From positions 52,573,119 through 52,635,118 of the forward strand of contig CM043952.1 in assembly GCA_014529385.2 (NCBI GenBank): a stretch of 62,000 nucleotides of DNA, written 5' to 3'. Positions 1 to 12,170 of this stretch are shown here, piece by piece. The position numbers and the translations under genes are program-made. The stretch's first letter is position 1. Each line of letters opens with the position of its first letter. This DNA comes from Adiantum capillus-veneris. Lineage: Eukaryota; Streptophyta; Polypodiopsida; Polypodiales; Pteridaceae. The notes below the pieces were generated by a model. The model was given only the letters and a program-made list of their open reading frames with translations, ran no database searches and was not told the DNA's origin.

Positions 1-660
1 CTTAAATATTAAATATATATATTCTAAATAAAATTATATATTTTAGTATTTTCTAATATATTTTTCATGTATGTATATTATTCCACCCTACCAAATATTT
101 TATTCACTAGTTTTCATTTTCAAACCTCAACCCCACTTTCAAATTTCAATAATACCTCCATCTAGATGATTGTCAATCTTTTCAAAACTCTAGGTCATGT
201 TTTCATACACATGAAGGAGCTTACACTTGAAGGCAAGAGAGAATTCCACTCAAAGAGGACCACCAAAAGACTTTTGCAGCCACAAATAATATATTATCTG
301 GCTGAATTTTTTAAGTAAATAAGAACCCCGAATCTGAAGCAGCGTTCAAAAAAAAAGATGTAGCTCGTGATCTCAAATTTTAGCTCAAATTTTCTCAGAA
401 TTTTTGGAGTTATGAACTCGGAGCTATGATTTTTGTAGTGGATCCCAGTTTTCTCATGCAATGGTGACACAGGCCATCCCTAGTTTTCTTCCCTCTAGAA
501 TGGCTATGGTTCTACAAGTCTTCAATCATGATTACAAGAGACAAAGCTCTTTTAATGAGGTCTTGGCAAGTCTAGAGTGATTCTATCACCATTTTTGGAG
601 GATCCATCCTCATCAACAAATATCCACCTTCGACAACCTCTCTTGTAAATTTCTTACCTC
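1..660. other. AT-rich stretch without a recognisable gene
   Basis: No open frame of convincing length or composition is present on either strand. The stretch is AT-rich at its left edge and becomes mixed after about 450. I see no domain-level coding signal, tRNA fold or tandem repeat. Confidence 0.5.
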
Positions 661-1373
661 TCTCTTTTCTCCCTAATAAGCTTATGTCTAGCCAAAGCTA
701 GACTATTGTAAATATTTCCTATCCTCTACATCCTACCCACATTCTCTCTTCTTCTCTCTCTATTGACTCTGGTATTTTAAATAATGAGGAGACAAGATGG
801 GAGCCGCACTCACATGCACCCCATTTTCCTAGTCACCAGAGTGGGACACTCACTTCAATTAGAAATATTGCTAAATCCTCTCCTCCTTCCCTATATAAGG
901 AGGCCATGAGAGCTCACCAAAAAAACAAAAACACACACAACATCACCAAAGAATACACTATGCATTGTGTGTGCCTAGTGCATACACATACACCCACATC
1001 ATCACCATCACCGCAATCACCATGCTCGTCTTGAGCATGACCTCTACACCCTTGGGCTATGGAAGATGAAGGGCAGTTAAATGAAGGCTGATGTCCATAA
1101 CCCTCGTGCGAGTCTTCGCCATCAACTCCCACCTATCCGCCATGTTCTATACCTCTCTCTCTTCTCATTCCCCTACCCTATGCTCCCCATTTCATCGCCT
1201 TATTGCCTAAATAAAATGTGAGGTTTTGTGAGTATGTTTTCCTACAATGCTTTGCCCATGTGAGGTGTGAGGAATCGCCACCTAGTCTTGTGTTTGGAGT
1301 GAGCTTGTGTATGTTTGAAGGGTGTGTGGATTCCCCATCCTTTTGTGGTGCCTAAGTACTAAGCCACAATACC

Positions 1374-1410
<37 letters not shown>
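660..1410 (+). mobile_element. Probable diverged Copia-type LTR fragment
   Basis: A TATA box at 892-898 is followed by AGGAGGCCAT, as in the complete Copia LTRs (56809 and 61650), where the TATA box also runs into AGGAGGCCAT. Further along, AAGTACTAAGCCA (about 1355) matches AAGTACTAAAGCCA of those LTRs, and both are followed by a CT microsatellite. The spacing is longer here, about 490 bp from TATA to CT repeat against about 210 bp. I infer a related but diverged LTR. No primer site, coding domain or target duplication is visible, so boundaries are approximate. Confidence 0.35.
1381..1408. repeat. (TC)n microsatellite
   Basis: Uninterrupted TC dinucleotide run of 28 bases, in the same relative place as the CT tracts in the Copia LTRs at 57019 and 61860. 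Confidence 0.95.
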
Positions 1411-1411
<1 letters not shown>

Positions 1412-1619
1412 TGATCTCATTTCCCTTCCTCTTCATCATTACTCCCAAGCATCCATCTCTCTTGGATGAAAACTTTGTTATGGTGGTGTGTTGTTTGCGT
1501 CCTAGCCGCTGAAGCTAGGTGGTGCCCCCTGTTTGCTTTACCATGACAGGCTCGAGGCGCGCCATTCAGTCCCCGGTGTTTTAGAGGCCGTCGGGGTTCG
1601 AGGTTCGCTTTGCTCCCTT
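1410..1619. other. GC-richer unclassified segment
   Basis: This segment is richer in GC than its surroundings and contains GGGGTTCGAGGTTCGC (about 1594-1609), which resembles a Pol III B box. An A box at proper spacing and any cloverleaf are not convincing, so I do not call a tRNA or SINE. It lies exactly where the tandem array to the right is broken off. Confidence 0.3.
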
Positions 1620-1669
1620 CAATGGGATATAATATATTCTTTTCTTTGAAAGGTACCATCCTTTGAGAG

Positions 1670-2620
1670 GATGGGATATAATATATTCTTTCCTTTGAAA
1701 GGTACCATCCTTTTTTATCTATCACTGGACGAACTTCTATGAGCTGTTATGTGGGTCGTTAAACACTGGTTGATCTTTTTTGTACAGTTTTCATTTTTGG
1801 TCTACATATTGTGCATATGAATTATGTGTACCATACAAAGCTAACAACATTCTGTTTGATATGTCCCTTAGACTTGTGAATGATTGCACACTTGTGTCAG
1901 TGGATGAAAAATCATTTGTAAATTAACAGTCTTTTCAACCTTTGGTGATATCTTGACACCTTTACTAAATTCATGCAAGAATTTGTTGTTCAAAGAATCA
2001 ATTTTAAGGTTTTCATGTGCCTGTGCATCTTTATGCTCATTTTGAACTTGCAATGCTTTTACTGGTGCTTCTAATGGTAATGCAAAATCATCTGATTGCA
2101 TTAAAAGTGATGAGTTAGAACACTTACATCGGGATTCGCATTTCCAAATTGCTATGTACCTTGCTTGCCGGTTGATGTGTCCTTGCTGTTTGGATTTCTT
2201 GGACAATCTTCATAAATATGTCCACGTTTTCGTCCACAATCTGAGAAATATACCATGATTGGTATTTCAACTAGTTCTGTCATGTCAAGCTCTTGCTGAG
2301 AAGTTTCTCTTTCTGTGCTTGCCAAGTTGTTGGGAGTTTCTTTCAAAACATTGAGCATCAAGCTGTAGACTGCTCCATCTTGACCTTTGTACCGTCTTTG
2401 GCTTGGTTCTCCAATTAGAATGGCTTCTATTGGTTGATCTGTTGGATCTTGCAATTGTGGTTCTCGATTATAGATCTGACCGTCGTAATCAATGTACAAT
2501 GATCCTGATTGCATATGCACCATATGGATGCTTTGTGTACTTATGCAGATCGCTGGATAAACACTTGGGTTGACTTTTTGAACTTCTATCTGCACTTCAT
2601 CTTTAAGTTTTCAATACCTA
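1670..2620 (-). pseudogene. Y-D-G repeat protein, copy 4 (truncated, broken)
   Basis: This is the N-terminal half of the array's unrecognised minus-strand gene. It corresponds to the intact 287-codon frame at 16328-17191 but is split into two overlapping frames (2152-2595 and 1868-2206) by a frameshift near 2200. The SLYIDYDGQIYNRE motif and the CGRKRGHIYEDC knuckle-like motif are present. The C-terminal half found in the other copies is missing because the array ends here. It is certainly a copy of the same gene and is not functional. The product is unknown. Confidence 0.7.
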
Positions 2621-3249
2621 GCTCCATTGAAGTGTGAGAAATCTGGGAGTTCTTTGAATCGAACAATAGGATCTTGGCTCCTGTGCTACTTTTACTGCTC
2701 ATTAGATATATATGGACCTCTGAATCTGTGTAGAAGACATTATCTCCATTGTAGCCATAAAGCTGTAAAATATACTATGTTGTAGTTGTGCATGTGTTGC
2801 CGCTGCTACTGGCTTGCTCTGCTGTACTTGAGCTCTCGGCTTGATTTGATTCTATGTTGGCTCAATCCACAAAAGCTGTCAATTGGCAAACTCTGGTGTT
2901 GATTAACAGAATTTATGCTGCTCGTACTATATCTAATCTGCTATTGTATGCGAGTTGTATCCCTGTTCGTCCGATTAGAAGCTCAATTTGCAATGCTTGA
3001 TTTTGGCAAATTTCAAGCATTTATGCCGTTGAGAAGCTTCAATCGGTCTTTTGGATCGCTTTTTCCGGGTGACTATTTCGCTTTGCGTGATGTGATTCTC
3101 GGCTTGCGGTGTACTTTTCGGATTTGTTTTTTGGCTTTTGATTTCCTCGTGGATGATTTTTCTTCGACGGTGCGTGTGTTTTTTGTGTTTCACTCTCATT
3201 TTGGCTTTTCTTGGTACTTCCGAAACTTTTTTAAAAAATTTTCCTAATT

Positions 3250-3700
3250 ACTTGTGAAATTTTGAATTCTTGAAACTTTTTGATAATTTTTTGATCTTTT
3301 ATAAATTTTTGGGAAAAGTTTTGATTTTGTATAATTTTAATGTGAATTTGTGCATTTCTTGTGAAATTTTTAATTTTGTTTTGTGAATTTTAGAATTTTT
3401 ATGATTTATTGTGTTTTTTCTTGTGAATTTTGAACTTTTCTATGAAGTTTCTATTTTTTCTAGAAATTTTCTAACTCTTTTTTGAATCTTTATGATTTTC
3501 TATGTGATTTTTTATTTTTTGTGAATTTTTTTCTATATATATATATATATTTCTTTTAAACTCTTTTTTTCAAAAATAAATTCTTTGCTTTATTAATTCT
3601 TTTTTGTGATTTTCTCTTTTTTATTTATTTTTCGAAACTTTTAATGCTTTGTTTGATTTTTTTATTTGATTTATGGGAATTTTTGAAAAAATATAATATT
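3250..3700. other. AT-rich block (also at 8345-8790, 12820-13250, 17860-18280)
   Basis: The block is very T-rich on the plus strand, built from variations on GAATTTTGAATTTTT, with a short AT run near 3536-3550. It recurs at the same place in every tandem unit. No coding potential is visible. It probably derives from the untranslated leader of the minus-strand element that carries the Y-D-G ORF. Confidence 0.6.
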
Positions 3701-4123
3701 ACTTACCCACTTACCTAGCGTACAGCTCTGGTTGACCACGCTGACAGCACAGCGGGGCCGGATAGGCACCACAGGTACAAGGACTGGCAGCGCGTCACGC
3801 GGGCAGAGCGGATGTGCGAATGATGGCACAGGGCTGACAGCACGTGCCTGGCGCGCAGAGCAGCGTGCAGTGCGACAGTGAAAGCGAGAAAGAGAAACGA
3901 ATTCAACGAGCTGACAGTGGGGACCCAGAGACTCGAGAGTGAGAAAAAGACAAAAGGGCGCGCGTGGCAATCCCACCGTGATTTGCTTTGGAGAGTTGGT
4001 GCCTACTCGGTAGCGGGCAGTGGGCGAAAATGTGAGAGAGAGAATACAGAGAGAGAGTGAGACACAAGGGGGAGAGAGAGGGGGAGAGAGAGAAAAAGAG
4101 AAAGAGAGAGTTAAGAGGGGGAG

Positions 4124-4844
4124 TGTTATGAGCGCGTATAGAGCTAGAAGAGAGCAAGAGAAGGTGCTCACAATGTAGAAGAACTTGGGACTTGATGATA
4201 AGCTTAATCTTGATTATAAGATTTAATACTTTATTAAGAGAGCTAGATACAAGACTTGGATTACATGACTTGAGCACAAGACAAGGCTTGATTGCAAGGA
4301 CAAGACTTGAACATAAGACAAGAACTAGAAGAGGGCTATCCTCATAGGAGCCTCACAATTGGTGTTGGGAAGACTAAGGGGCTTGTGGCCCAAGACCCCT
4401 ATTTATACTAATGCTTGAGGAGGCTATTTGAGGAGGTAAGGACTTTCTAGGTTCTTCTTGAGGAGGTTATTATCTTCTAGAAGCTTCTGGATCCTTCTAG
4501 TTCTTCTAGAACCTTCTAGATCCTTCTTCAATTTTCTAGAGCTTTCCAGAAACTTCTAGATTCTTTCCGAATCTTCTCCAAGCTTCTAGAAACTTCTTGA
4601 TCCTTCTAGATTCTTCTAGAGCCTTCTAGATTCTTCTAGAGCCTTCTGGATCTTCTAGATCCTTCTTCCACTTTCTAGAGCTTTCCAGAAACTTCTAGAT
4701 TCTTTCGAAATTTTCTCCATGTTTCTAGAAACTTCTAGAATCTTCTAAATCCTTCTAGATTCTTCTTAGAGCCTTCTAGCGATGATGTAGGCGATGACAT
4801 AGGCGATGATGTAGGCAACGATTGACTCTCAAGCATCCATGACA
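4124..4844 (-). mobile_element. Gypsy LTR inside tandem unit 1
   Basis: The 721 bp LTR reads TGTTATGAGC to CATCCATGACA on the plus strand and is homologous to both LTRs of the complete element (18770-19446 and 32956-33652). It lies at the same site, directly after GGGGGAG, as the 3' LTR of the complete element. It also has 364 bp of Gypsy internal sequence attached on its right. It is therefore a copy of that same insertion made by segmental duplication, not an independent solo LTR. The body is rich in CTTCTAGA-type short repeats. Confidence 0.9.
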
Positions 4845-5208
4845 TTACCGGCTCCTTTAGCGACGAGTTCCACGAGGAGCTGTGGTGTTCCTTGAGTTTG
4901 GCTTCCATGGATGTTGTGGAAGGAACTCTTGGACTTTGAGAGATGCATGCTGTAGATTGTGTGCTGGTTCCCATGTTCATTCACTAACATCATAGCCTTT
5001 CCAATGCACCGAGTACTATAACCTGCCACGCGAAACTCGAGAATCTAGGACTTTCTTGACCTCATATTTGTCATGTCCTTGAATCTCAACCGGAGGAAGT
5101 TGCTGTAGGGCTCTTCCTAGGATCTTAGATGTGTGACAAGGTTTTAGGACTGAGACATAAAAGACCGGATAGATTTTCATGGATGGGGGCAATCGGAGTC
5201 GATAGGTG
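4845..5208 (-). pseudogene. 3' end of Gypsy pol (chromodomain region), unit 1
   Basis: Nearly collinear with 19447-19810 of the complete element and encodes the same end of integrase plus chromodomain, with substitutions and stops. Homology to the complete element stops abruptly after GTCGATAGGTG at 5208. The following sequence (from CTGCAGGAC) is not Gypsy, and the same junction recurs at 9710 and 14695. It is the duplication breakpoint. Confidence 0.85.
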
Positions 5209-5461
5209 CTGCAGGACTTTGTACTGTTGTCCGTGGGTGACTAGTCTTGGTCTTCATTCTTTGTTCTTCCCGTGAAGACTACATCTTCATTGAACTCCGT
5301 ATCTCTACGACCTTTCGGGCCATTGGCATTCCCATTATGATATCATCTGGCATATCTGTTACCTGTGATCACGTGGAATTGAGCCTTGATGATATGTGAA
5401 CTTACTTCAATGGTGGTGGAGATGATGCCCCAGCATTTTGCTCGTTTGTTTCCTGATATGC

Positions 5462-7690
5462 TCACAAATTCAGGAGCATCTTCCAGCTGTGGTTGCCACA
5501 TCTTTTCCAAGTGCGAAAAGACATGAGGTTCTTGTGTAACTGAAAATCTAGCTTTACAACGCTTGACAGCTTTTCTTCATTTTCATTGGTGATGTTGCAC
5601 TTGAGCTTCTCAGGATTCATGTCTGAATTGACTGCTTTTCTTGTGGTAGTGTCCTTTGATTGAGATTTATCTGCATTTTCTTTGGTTTGACCACCTGCTT
5701 CCATTGATGTCGAATCATATGACTGTGATACTGCACTCTTTTGCAATTGTTGAGCATTGTCCTCCTTCGTCCGGGTAACTCTTGATCTTAAAAGATCCAT
5801 TGTACTATCTGGAAAAGTTTGTCTCTTTGGAGGAGATTTTGGTGGGGACCTTTGTGTATCTTTTTGAACTTTAGCTCCCATTGACTTTGACGTTTCTATC
5901 ACCTGTTTTGGTAGCTTGAGGCTTTGCATCATCTTCAAATAGTCTTTGACATCAGCCGGGCCATCCGTAGGGGTTTGTACAAGATCATGATCTTGCTGAT
6001 AGTCATTACCATATGCATCTTGATATGCATATTTGAGCTTGATCACATGTAACTATTTGAACACTATGGGCTTTGTTGGATTTTGACTTTCACTTGTAGA
6101 GATCAGCTGAAACTTCTGTCCTTGATGATCTGCATAGAGGCATTTGTCTGTAGACTCTGATGGAATATGGGTCAGTTGAAAACATCCAACAACCATATAA
6201 TCTTTCAATGGTTTCTGCTTTGAAGAGGTCTGTTGGCTAGAGGCTCTGGGGCTTCTAACTGGTGTAGCATTTTCTGGTACATGAGCTGATTTTGATGGAT
6301 TTGTAGCTCCCCCCTTCCTAGGGTGATCACTATAGCCTACTTCATTGTAAGACTTCAAAATTGTCTGGCTTTGATTTATAGTCTCACCTTTTGGAAGTGT
6401 GAAGGTACAATTTGGCTACCACTGTTGACATTTGGAATCTGTACACCTTATGCATAGTTTTGTATGTATCTCCTTGAGACATGACAAATTATTCCCCAAG
6501 TGAAGATGTAGATTGCATTATCTTTGCCCTGATATTTTCTATCCCATGGGTCTCCTACGATTTGAGCTTCTGTGATTTTAGGATACAATGTATCATAGAT
6601 GCTGGACTCTCGTCTCTATCTACGACTGTTTTGGTCAAAGTATATACTTGTTTGGTCACAACATTGAAGCTTGATTTTCAATGGAGGAGAGTTTGGTTCT
6701 GAACACATTTCTAGGTTCACTTAGGTAATATCCTTCAGCTCTAGAGAGGATGGGCTATAATATATTCTTTCCTTTGAAATGTACCATCCTTTTTTATCTA
6801 TCACTGGGCGCACTTCTATGAGATGTTATGTGGGTCGTTAAACACTGGTTGATCCTTTTTGTACAGTTTTCCTTTTTGTTCTACATATTGTGCATATGAA
6901 TTATGTGTACCGTACAAAGCTAACAACATTCTGTTTGATATGTCCCTTAGACTTGTGAATGATTGCACACTTGTGTCAGTGGATGCAAAATCATTTGCAA
7001 ATTGAACAGTCTTTTCAACCTTTGTTATCGACACCTTTACTAAATTCATGCAAGAATTTGTTGTTCAAAGAATCAATTTTAAGCTTTTCAGGTGCCTGTG
7101 CATCTTTATGCTCATTTTGAACTTGCAATGTTTTTACTGGTGCTTCTAATGGTAATATAGAATCATTGGATTGCATTAAAAGTGATGAGTTAAATGCACT
7201 TACATCGGGATTCACATTTCCAAATTGCTTTGTACCTTGCTTGCCGGTTGATGTGTCCTTGTTGTTTGAATTTCTTGGACAATCTTCATAAATATGTCTA
7301 CTTTTTCCTCGACAATCTGAGAAGTATACCATGACTGGTGCTATTTCAACTACTTTTGTCATGTCAAGCTCTTGCTGAGAAGTTTCTCTTTCTGTGCTTG
7401 CTAAGTTGTTGGCATTTTCTTTCAAAACATTGAGCATCAAGCTGTAGACTCCTCCATCTTGACCTTTGTACCGTCTATGGCTCGGTTCTCCAATTAGAAC
7501 GGCTTCTATTGGTTGATCTGTTGGATCTTGCGATTGTGGTTCTCGATTATAGATCTGAACATTGTAATCCATGTACAATGACCCTGATTGCATATGCACC
7601 AGATGGATGCTTTGTGTACTTGTGCAGGTCTCTAGATAAACACTTGGGTTGACTTTTTGAACTTCTATCTGCACTTCATCTTTAAGTTTT
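5462..7690 (-). pseudogene. Y-D-G repeat protein, copy 3
   Basis: A nearly full-length copy read from 7690 down to 5462 in pieces: 7674-7015 (219 codons), 7049-6816, about 6700-6480, 6358-6053 (101 codons) and 6046-5462 (194 codons). Frameshifts and stops separate them. The fragments contain LYMDYNVQIYNRE, LYADHQGQKFQLI and AYQDAYGNDYQQD, three versions of one repeated motif, and the knuckle-like CRGKSRHIYEDC. The C-terminal part is Ser/Lys/Thr-rich and probably disordered. I do not recognise the family. It could be an accessory or gag-like ORF of the LTR element whose 5' end lies near 35.6 kb. Confidence 0.7.
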
Positions 7691-9224
7691 CAATACCTTG
7701 CTCCATTGAAGTGTGAGAAATCTGGGAGTTATTTGAATCTGGCTTTACTATGATCAATAGGATCTTGGCTCTTGTGCTGCTTTTACTGCTCATTAGATAT
7801 ATATGGACTTCTGAATCTCTGTAGAAGACATTATCTCCATTGTAGCCATAAAGCTGTAAAATCTACTCTATTGTACTTGTGCATGTGTTGCCATTGCTAC
7901 TAGCTTGCTTTAGTGTACTTGAGCTCTCGGCTTGATTTGAGTCTATGTTGGCTCAATCCACAAAAGCTGTCAATTGGCAGATTCTGGTGTTGATTAACAA
8001 AATTTATGATGCTCGTACTAGTCTAATCTCCTATTGTATGCGAGTTGTATCCCCGTTTCTCCGATTAGAAGCTCAATTTGCAATGCTTGATTTTGGCAAA
8101 TTTCAAACATTTATTCCGTTCAGAAGCTTCAATCAGTCTTTTAGCTTGCTTTTTCTGGTTGACTATTTCGCTTTGCGCAATGTCATTCTCGGCTTGCGGT
8201 GTACTTTTGGAATTTGTTTTTTGGCTTTTGATTTGCTCGTGGATGATTTTTTTAGGCGGTGCGTGTGTTTCTTGTGTTTCCGCCTCGTTTTGGCTTTTCT
8301 TGATACTTTCGGATTTTTTTTCAAATTGTTTCCTAATTATTTGTGAAATTTTGAATTTTTAAAACTTTTTGATAATTTTATGATTTTTCACAAATTTTTT
8401 GGGAAAGTTTTAATTTTTTATAATTTTAATCTGAATTTGTGAATTTCTTGTGAAAATTTTTATTTTGTTTTGTGAATTTTAGAATTTTTCATGATTTATT
8501 GTGTGTTTTCTTGTCAATTTTGAGCTTTTCTATAAATTTTCTAATTTTTCTATAAATTTTCAAACTCTTTTTTGAATCTTTTATGATTTTCTATGTGATT
8601 TTTTATTTTTTGTGAATATTTTTCTAAATATATATTTTCTTCTTTTAAACTCTTTTTTTCAAAAATAAATTTTTTGATTTATTAATTCTTTTTTTTGTTT
8701 TTTTGGTTTTTTGGAAATTTTATTTAATTTTCTTAAGTTTTGAAATTTTTAATGTTTCTTTTGATTTTTTTATTTGATTTATGGTGAAAAAATATAAAAT
8801 TACCTACCCACTTACCTAGAGTACAGCTGTGGTTGACCACGTTGATAGCACAGCGGGGGCGGATAGGCACGACAGGTACAAGGACTGGCAGCGCGTCACA
8901 CGGGCAGAGTGGACGTGCGAATGATGGCACAGGGCTGACAGCACGTGCTTGGCGTGCAGAGCAGCATGCACTGCGACAGTCAAAGCGAGAGAGAGAGAGA
9001 AACGAATTCAACGCGCTGACAGTGGAGACCCATAGACTCGAGAGTGAGAAAAAGACAAAAGGGCGCGCGTGGCAGTCCCACCGTGATTTGCTTTGGAGAG
9101 TTGGTGCCTGCTTGGTAGCGGACAGTGGGGGAAAGAGAGAGAAAGTGTGAGAGAGAGAATAGAGAGAGAGTGAGACACATGGGGGAGAGAGAGAAAAAGA
9201 GAAAGAGAGAGTTAAGAGGGGGAG

Positions 9225-9710
9225 TGTTATGAGCGCATATAGAGCTCGAAGAAAGCAAGAGGAGGTGCTCACAATGTAGAAAAACTTGGGTCTTGATGAT
9301 AAGCTTAATCTTGATTATAAGAATTAATACTTTATTAAGAGAGCTAGATACAAGACTTGGATTACATGACTTGAGTACAAGACAAGGTTTGATTGCAAGG
9401 ACAATACTTGAACATAAGACAAGAACTAGAAGAGGGCTGTCCTTATAGGAGCCTCACAATTGGTGTTGGCAACACTGAGGGGCTTGTGGACAAAGACCCC
9501 TATTTATATACCAAGTATTGTAACCTGCCACGCGAGACTCGAGAATCTAGGACTTTCTTGACCTCATATTTGTCATGTCCTTGAATCTCAACCGGAGGAG
9601 GTTGTTGTAGGGCTTTTCCTAGGATCTTAGATGTGTGACAAGGTTCTAGGACTGAGACATGAAAGACCAGATGGATTTTCATGGATGGGGGTAATCGGAG
9701 TCGATAGGTG
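9225..9710 (-). mobile_element. Deleted Gypsy LTR and 3' internal fragment, unit 2
   Basis: LTR sequence begins at 9225 (TGTTATGAGC) and runs only to about 9508 (CCCTATTTATA). There it joins internal Gypsy sequence corresponding to about 19612 of the complete element. The LTR end, the polypurine tract and about 165 bp of internal sequence are lost. The minus frame 9500-9871 fuses chromodomain-region sequence to the unit's linker across the 9710 junction. Confidence 0.85.
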
Positions 9711-9986
9711 CTGGAGGACTTTGTACTGTTGTCCGCGGGTGACCAGTCTTGGTCTTCATTCTTTGTTGTCCGTGAAGACTGCATCTTCATTGAACTCTGT
9801 ATCTCTAGGACCTTTCGGGCCATTGGCATTCCCATTATGATATCTTCTAGCATATCTGTTGTTGTGATCACGTGGAATTTGAGCTTTGATGATCTGTGAA
9901 CTTACTTCAATGGTGGTGGAGATGATGTCCCATCATTCACCTTGTTTGTTTCCTGATATGCTCACAAATTCAGGAGCATCTTCCAG

Positions 9987-12170
9987 CTATGGTTGGCCAC
10001 ATCTTTTCCAAGTGCGAAAAGACATGAGGTTCTTGGCTAACGAAAAATCTAGCTTTACAACGCTTGACAGCTTTTCTTCATTTTCATTGGTGATGTTGCA
10101 CTTGATCTTCTCAGGATTCATGTCTGAATTGACTGCTTTTTTTGTGGTAGTGTCCTTTGATTGAGCTTTATCTGCATTTTCTTTGGTTTGACCACCTGCT
10201 TCCATTGATGTCAAATCATATGACTGTGATACTGCACTCTTTTCCAATTGTTGAGCATTGTCCTCCTTCGTCTGGGTAACTCTTGATCTTAAAAGATCCA
10301 TTGTACTATCTGGAAAAATTTGTCTCTTTGGAGGAGATTTTGGTGGTGACCTTTGTGTAGCTTTTTGAACTTTAGCTCCCATTGACTTTGCGTTTCTATC
10401 ACCTGTTTTGGGAGCTTGAGGCTTTGCATCATCTTCAAATAGTCTTTGACTTAAGTCGGGCCATCCTTAGCGGTTTGTACAAGATCATGATCTTGCTGAT
10501 AGTCGTTACCATGTGCATCTTGATATGCACATGTGAGCTTGATCACATGTAACTGTTTGAACACTATGGGCTTTGTTGGATTTTGACTTTGACTTGTAGA
10601 GATCAACTGAAACTTCTGTCCTTGATGATCTTCATAGAGGCATTTGTGTGTAGACTCCGATGGAATCTGGGTCAGTTGAAAACTTCCAACAACCATATAA
10701 TCTTCCAATTGTTTCTACTTTAAGGAGGGCTGTTGGCTAGAGGCTCTAGGGCTTCTAACTGGTGTAGCATTTCCTGGTACATGAGCTGATTTTGATGGAT
10801 TTGCAGCTCCCCCCTTCCTAGGGTGATCACTATAGCCTACTTCATTGTAAGACTTCAAAATTGTTTGGCTCTGATTTAGTCTCACCTTTTGGAATTGTGA
10901 ATGTACACTTTGGCTAGCACTGTTGACATTTGGAATCTATACACCTTATGCATAGTTTCCTATGTATCTCCTTGAGACATGACAAATTATTCCCCAAGTT
11001 AAGATGTAGATAGCATTATCTTTCCCCTGATATTGTCTATCCCTTGGGTCTCCTACGATTTGAGCTTTTGTGATATTTTAGGATACAATGCATGATAGAT
11101 GCTAGACTCTCGTCTATATCTACGACTATTTTGGTCAAAGTATATGCTTGTTTGGTCAAAGTATATGCTTGTTTGGTCACAACATTGAAGCTTGATTTCC
11201 GTTGGAGGAGAGTTTCGTTCTGAACACATTTCTAGGTTCACTCAGGTAATATCCTTTAGCTTTAGAGAGGATGGGCTATAATATATTCATTCCTTTGAAA
11301 TGTACCATCCTTTTTGATCTATCACTGGACGCACTTCTATGAGCTGTTATGTGGGTCGTTAGGCACTGGTTGATTCTTTTTGGACAGTTTTCCCTTTTGT
11401 TCTACATATTGTGCATATGAATTATGTGTACCATAAAAAGCTAACAACATTCTGTTTGATATGTCCCTTAGACTTGTGAATGATTGCACACTTGTGTCAG
11501 TGGATGCAAAATCATTTGCAAATTGAACAGTCTTTTCAACCTTTGGTATCGACACCTTTACTAAATTCATGCAAGAATTTGTTGTTCAAAGAATCAATTT
11601 TAAGCTTTTCAGGTGCGTGTGCATCTTTATGCTCATTTTAAACTTGCAATGTTTTTACTGGTGCTTTTAATGGTAATGCAGAATCATCTGATTGCATTAA
11701 AAGTGATGAGTTAAATACACTTACATCAGGATTCACATTTCCAAATTGCTCTGTACCTTGCTTGCCGGTTGATGTGTCCTTGTTGTTTGGATTTCTTTGT
11801 AATATACCATGACTGGTGGTATTTCAATTAGTTCTGTGATGTCAAGCTCTTGCTGAGAAGTTTCTCTTTCTGTGCTTGCCAAGTTGTTGGGAGTTTCTTT
11901 CAAAACATTGAGCATCAAAGTGTAGACTGCTCCATCTTGACCTTTGTACCGTCTTTGGCTTGGTTCTCCAATTAGAATGGCTTCTATTGGTTGATTTATT
12001 AGATCTTGCAATTGTGGTTCTCGATTATAGATAGGCCCATCGTAATCCATGTACAATGACCCTGATTGCATATGCACCAGATGGATGCTTCGTGTACTTG
12101 TGCAGGTCTCTGGATAAACACTTGGGTTGACTTTTTGAACTTCTATCTGCACTTCATCTTTAAGTTTCCA
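9987..12170 (-). pseudogene. Y-D-G repeat protein, copy 2
   Basis: Minus-strand copy broken into frames 12152-11733, 11570-11337, 11241-11053, 10708-10451 and 10382-9987. A deletion near 11800 removes the zinc-knuckle-like motif kept by the other copies, and the frame runs instead into KEIQTTRTH. LYMDYDGPIYNRE, LYEDHQGQKFQLI and AYQDAHGNDYQQD are present. The Lys/Ser/Thr-rich C-terminal tail is well preserved between copies. Function unknown. Confidence 0.7.

Larger units (their letters stand above)
1620..5208 (-). repeat. Tandem unit 1 (left-truncated) of the 5 kb chimeric array
   Basis: In plus coordinates the unit holds the end of the Y-D-G pseudogene (1670-2620), a basic-residue segment (2900-3245), an AT-rich block (3250-3700), a GC-rich to GA-rich stretch (3710-4123), a Gypsy LTR (4124-4844) and 3' Gypsy internal sequence (4845-5208). 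Its left end is broken: the block starting GGATGGGATATAATATATTC is present twice in a row (about 1623 and 1671), and normal unit sequence does not continue beyond it. The long Ser/Leu-rich minus frames here are translations of GA repeats, not genes. Confidence 0.85.
5209..9710 (-). repeat. Tandem unit 2 of the chimeric array
   Basis: The 4502 bp unit runs from one Gypsy/non-Gypsy junction to the next. In plus order it holds a 250 bp linker, the Y-D-G pseudogene (5462-7690), a basic segment, an AT-rich block (8345-8790), a GC/GA-rich stretch, a shortened Gypsy LTR (9225 to about 9508) and Gypsy 3' internal sequence. It is shorter than units 3 and 4 mainly because a deletion fused the middle of the LTR to internal Gypsy sequence. 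Confidence 0.88.

Noticed and set aside
1490-1615. tRNA or SINE head with a B-box-like GGTTCGAGGTTCG
   Set aside because: No A box at correct spacing, no cloverleaf and no poly-A or poly-T tail was found.
4124-4844. Independent solo LTRs at 4124, 9225 and 13665
   Set aside because: Each has the same attached 3' internal fragment and the same left flank GGGGGAG, so they are segmental copies of one insertion rather than separate insertions reduced by recombination.
8733-9272. Long Ser/Leu-rich minus-strand frames (also at 3671-4277, 13221-13712, 18251-18817)
   Set aside because: They are translations of GA/CT repeats and the GC-rich stretch beside the Gypsy insertion site. The same DNA is open in two or three frames at once, and they contain no domain. 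Not genes.
9631-9899. Plus-strand frames around the unit junctions (9631-9899, 14616-14884)
   Set aside because: They are antisense shadows of the chimeric Gypsy/linker sequence and recur only because the unit is duplicated.
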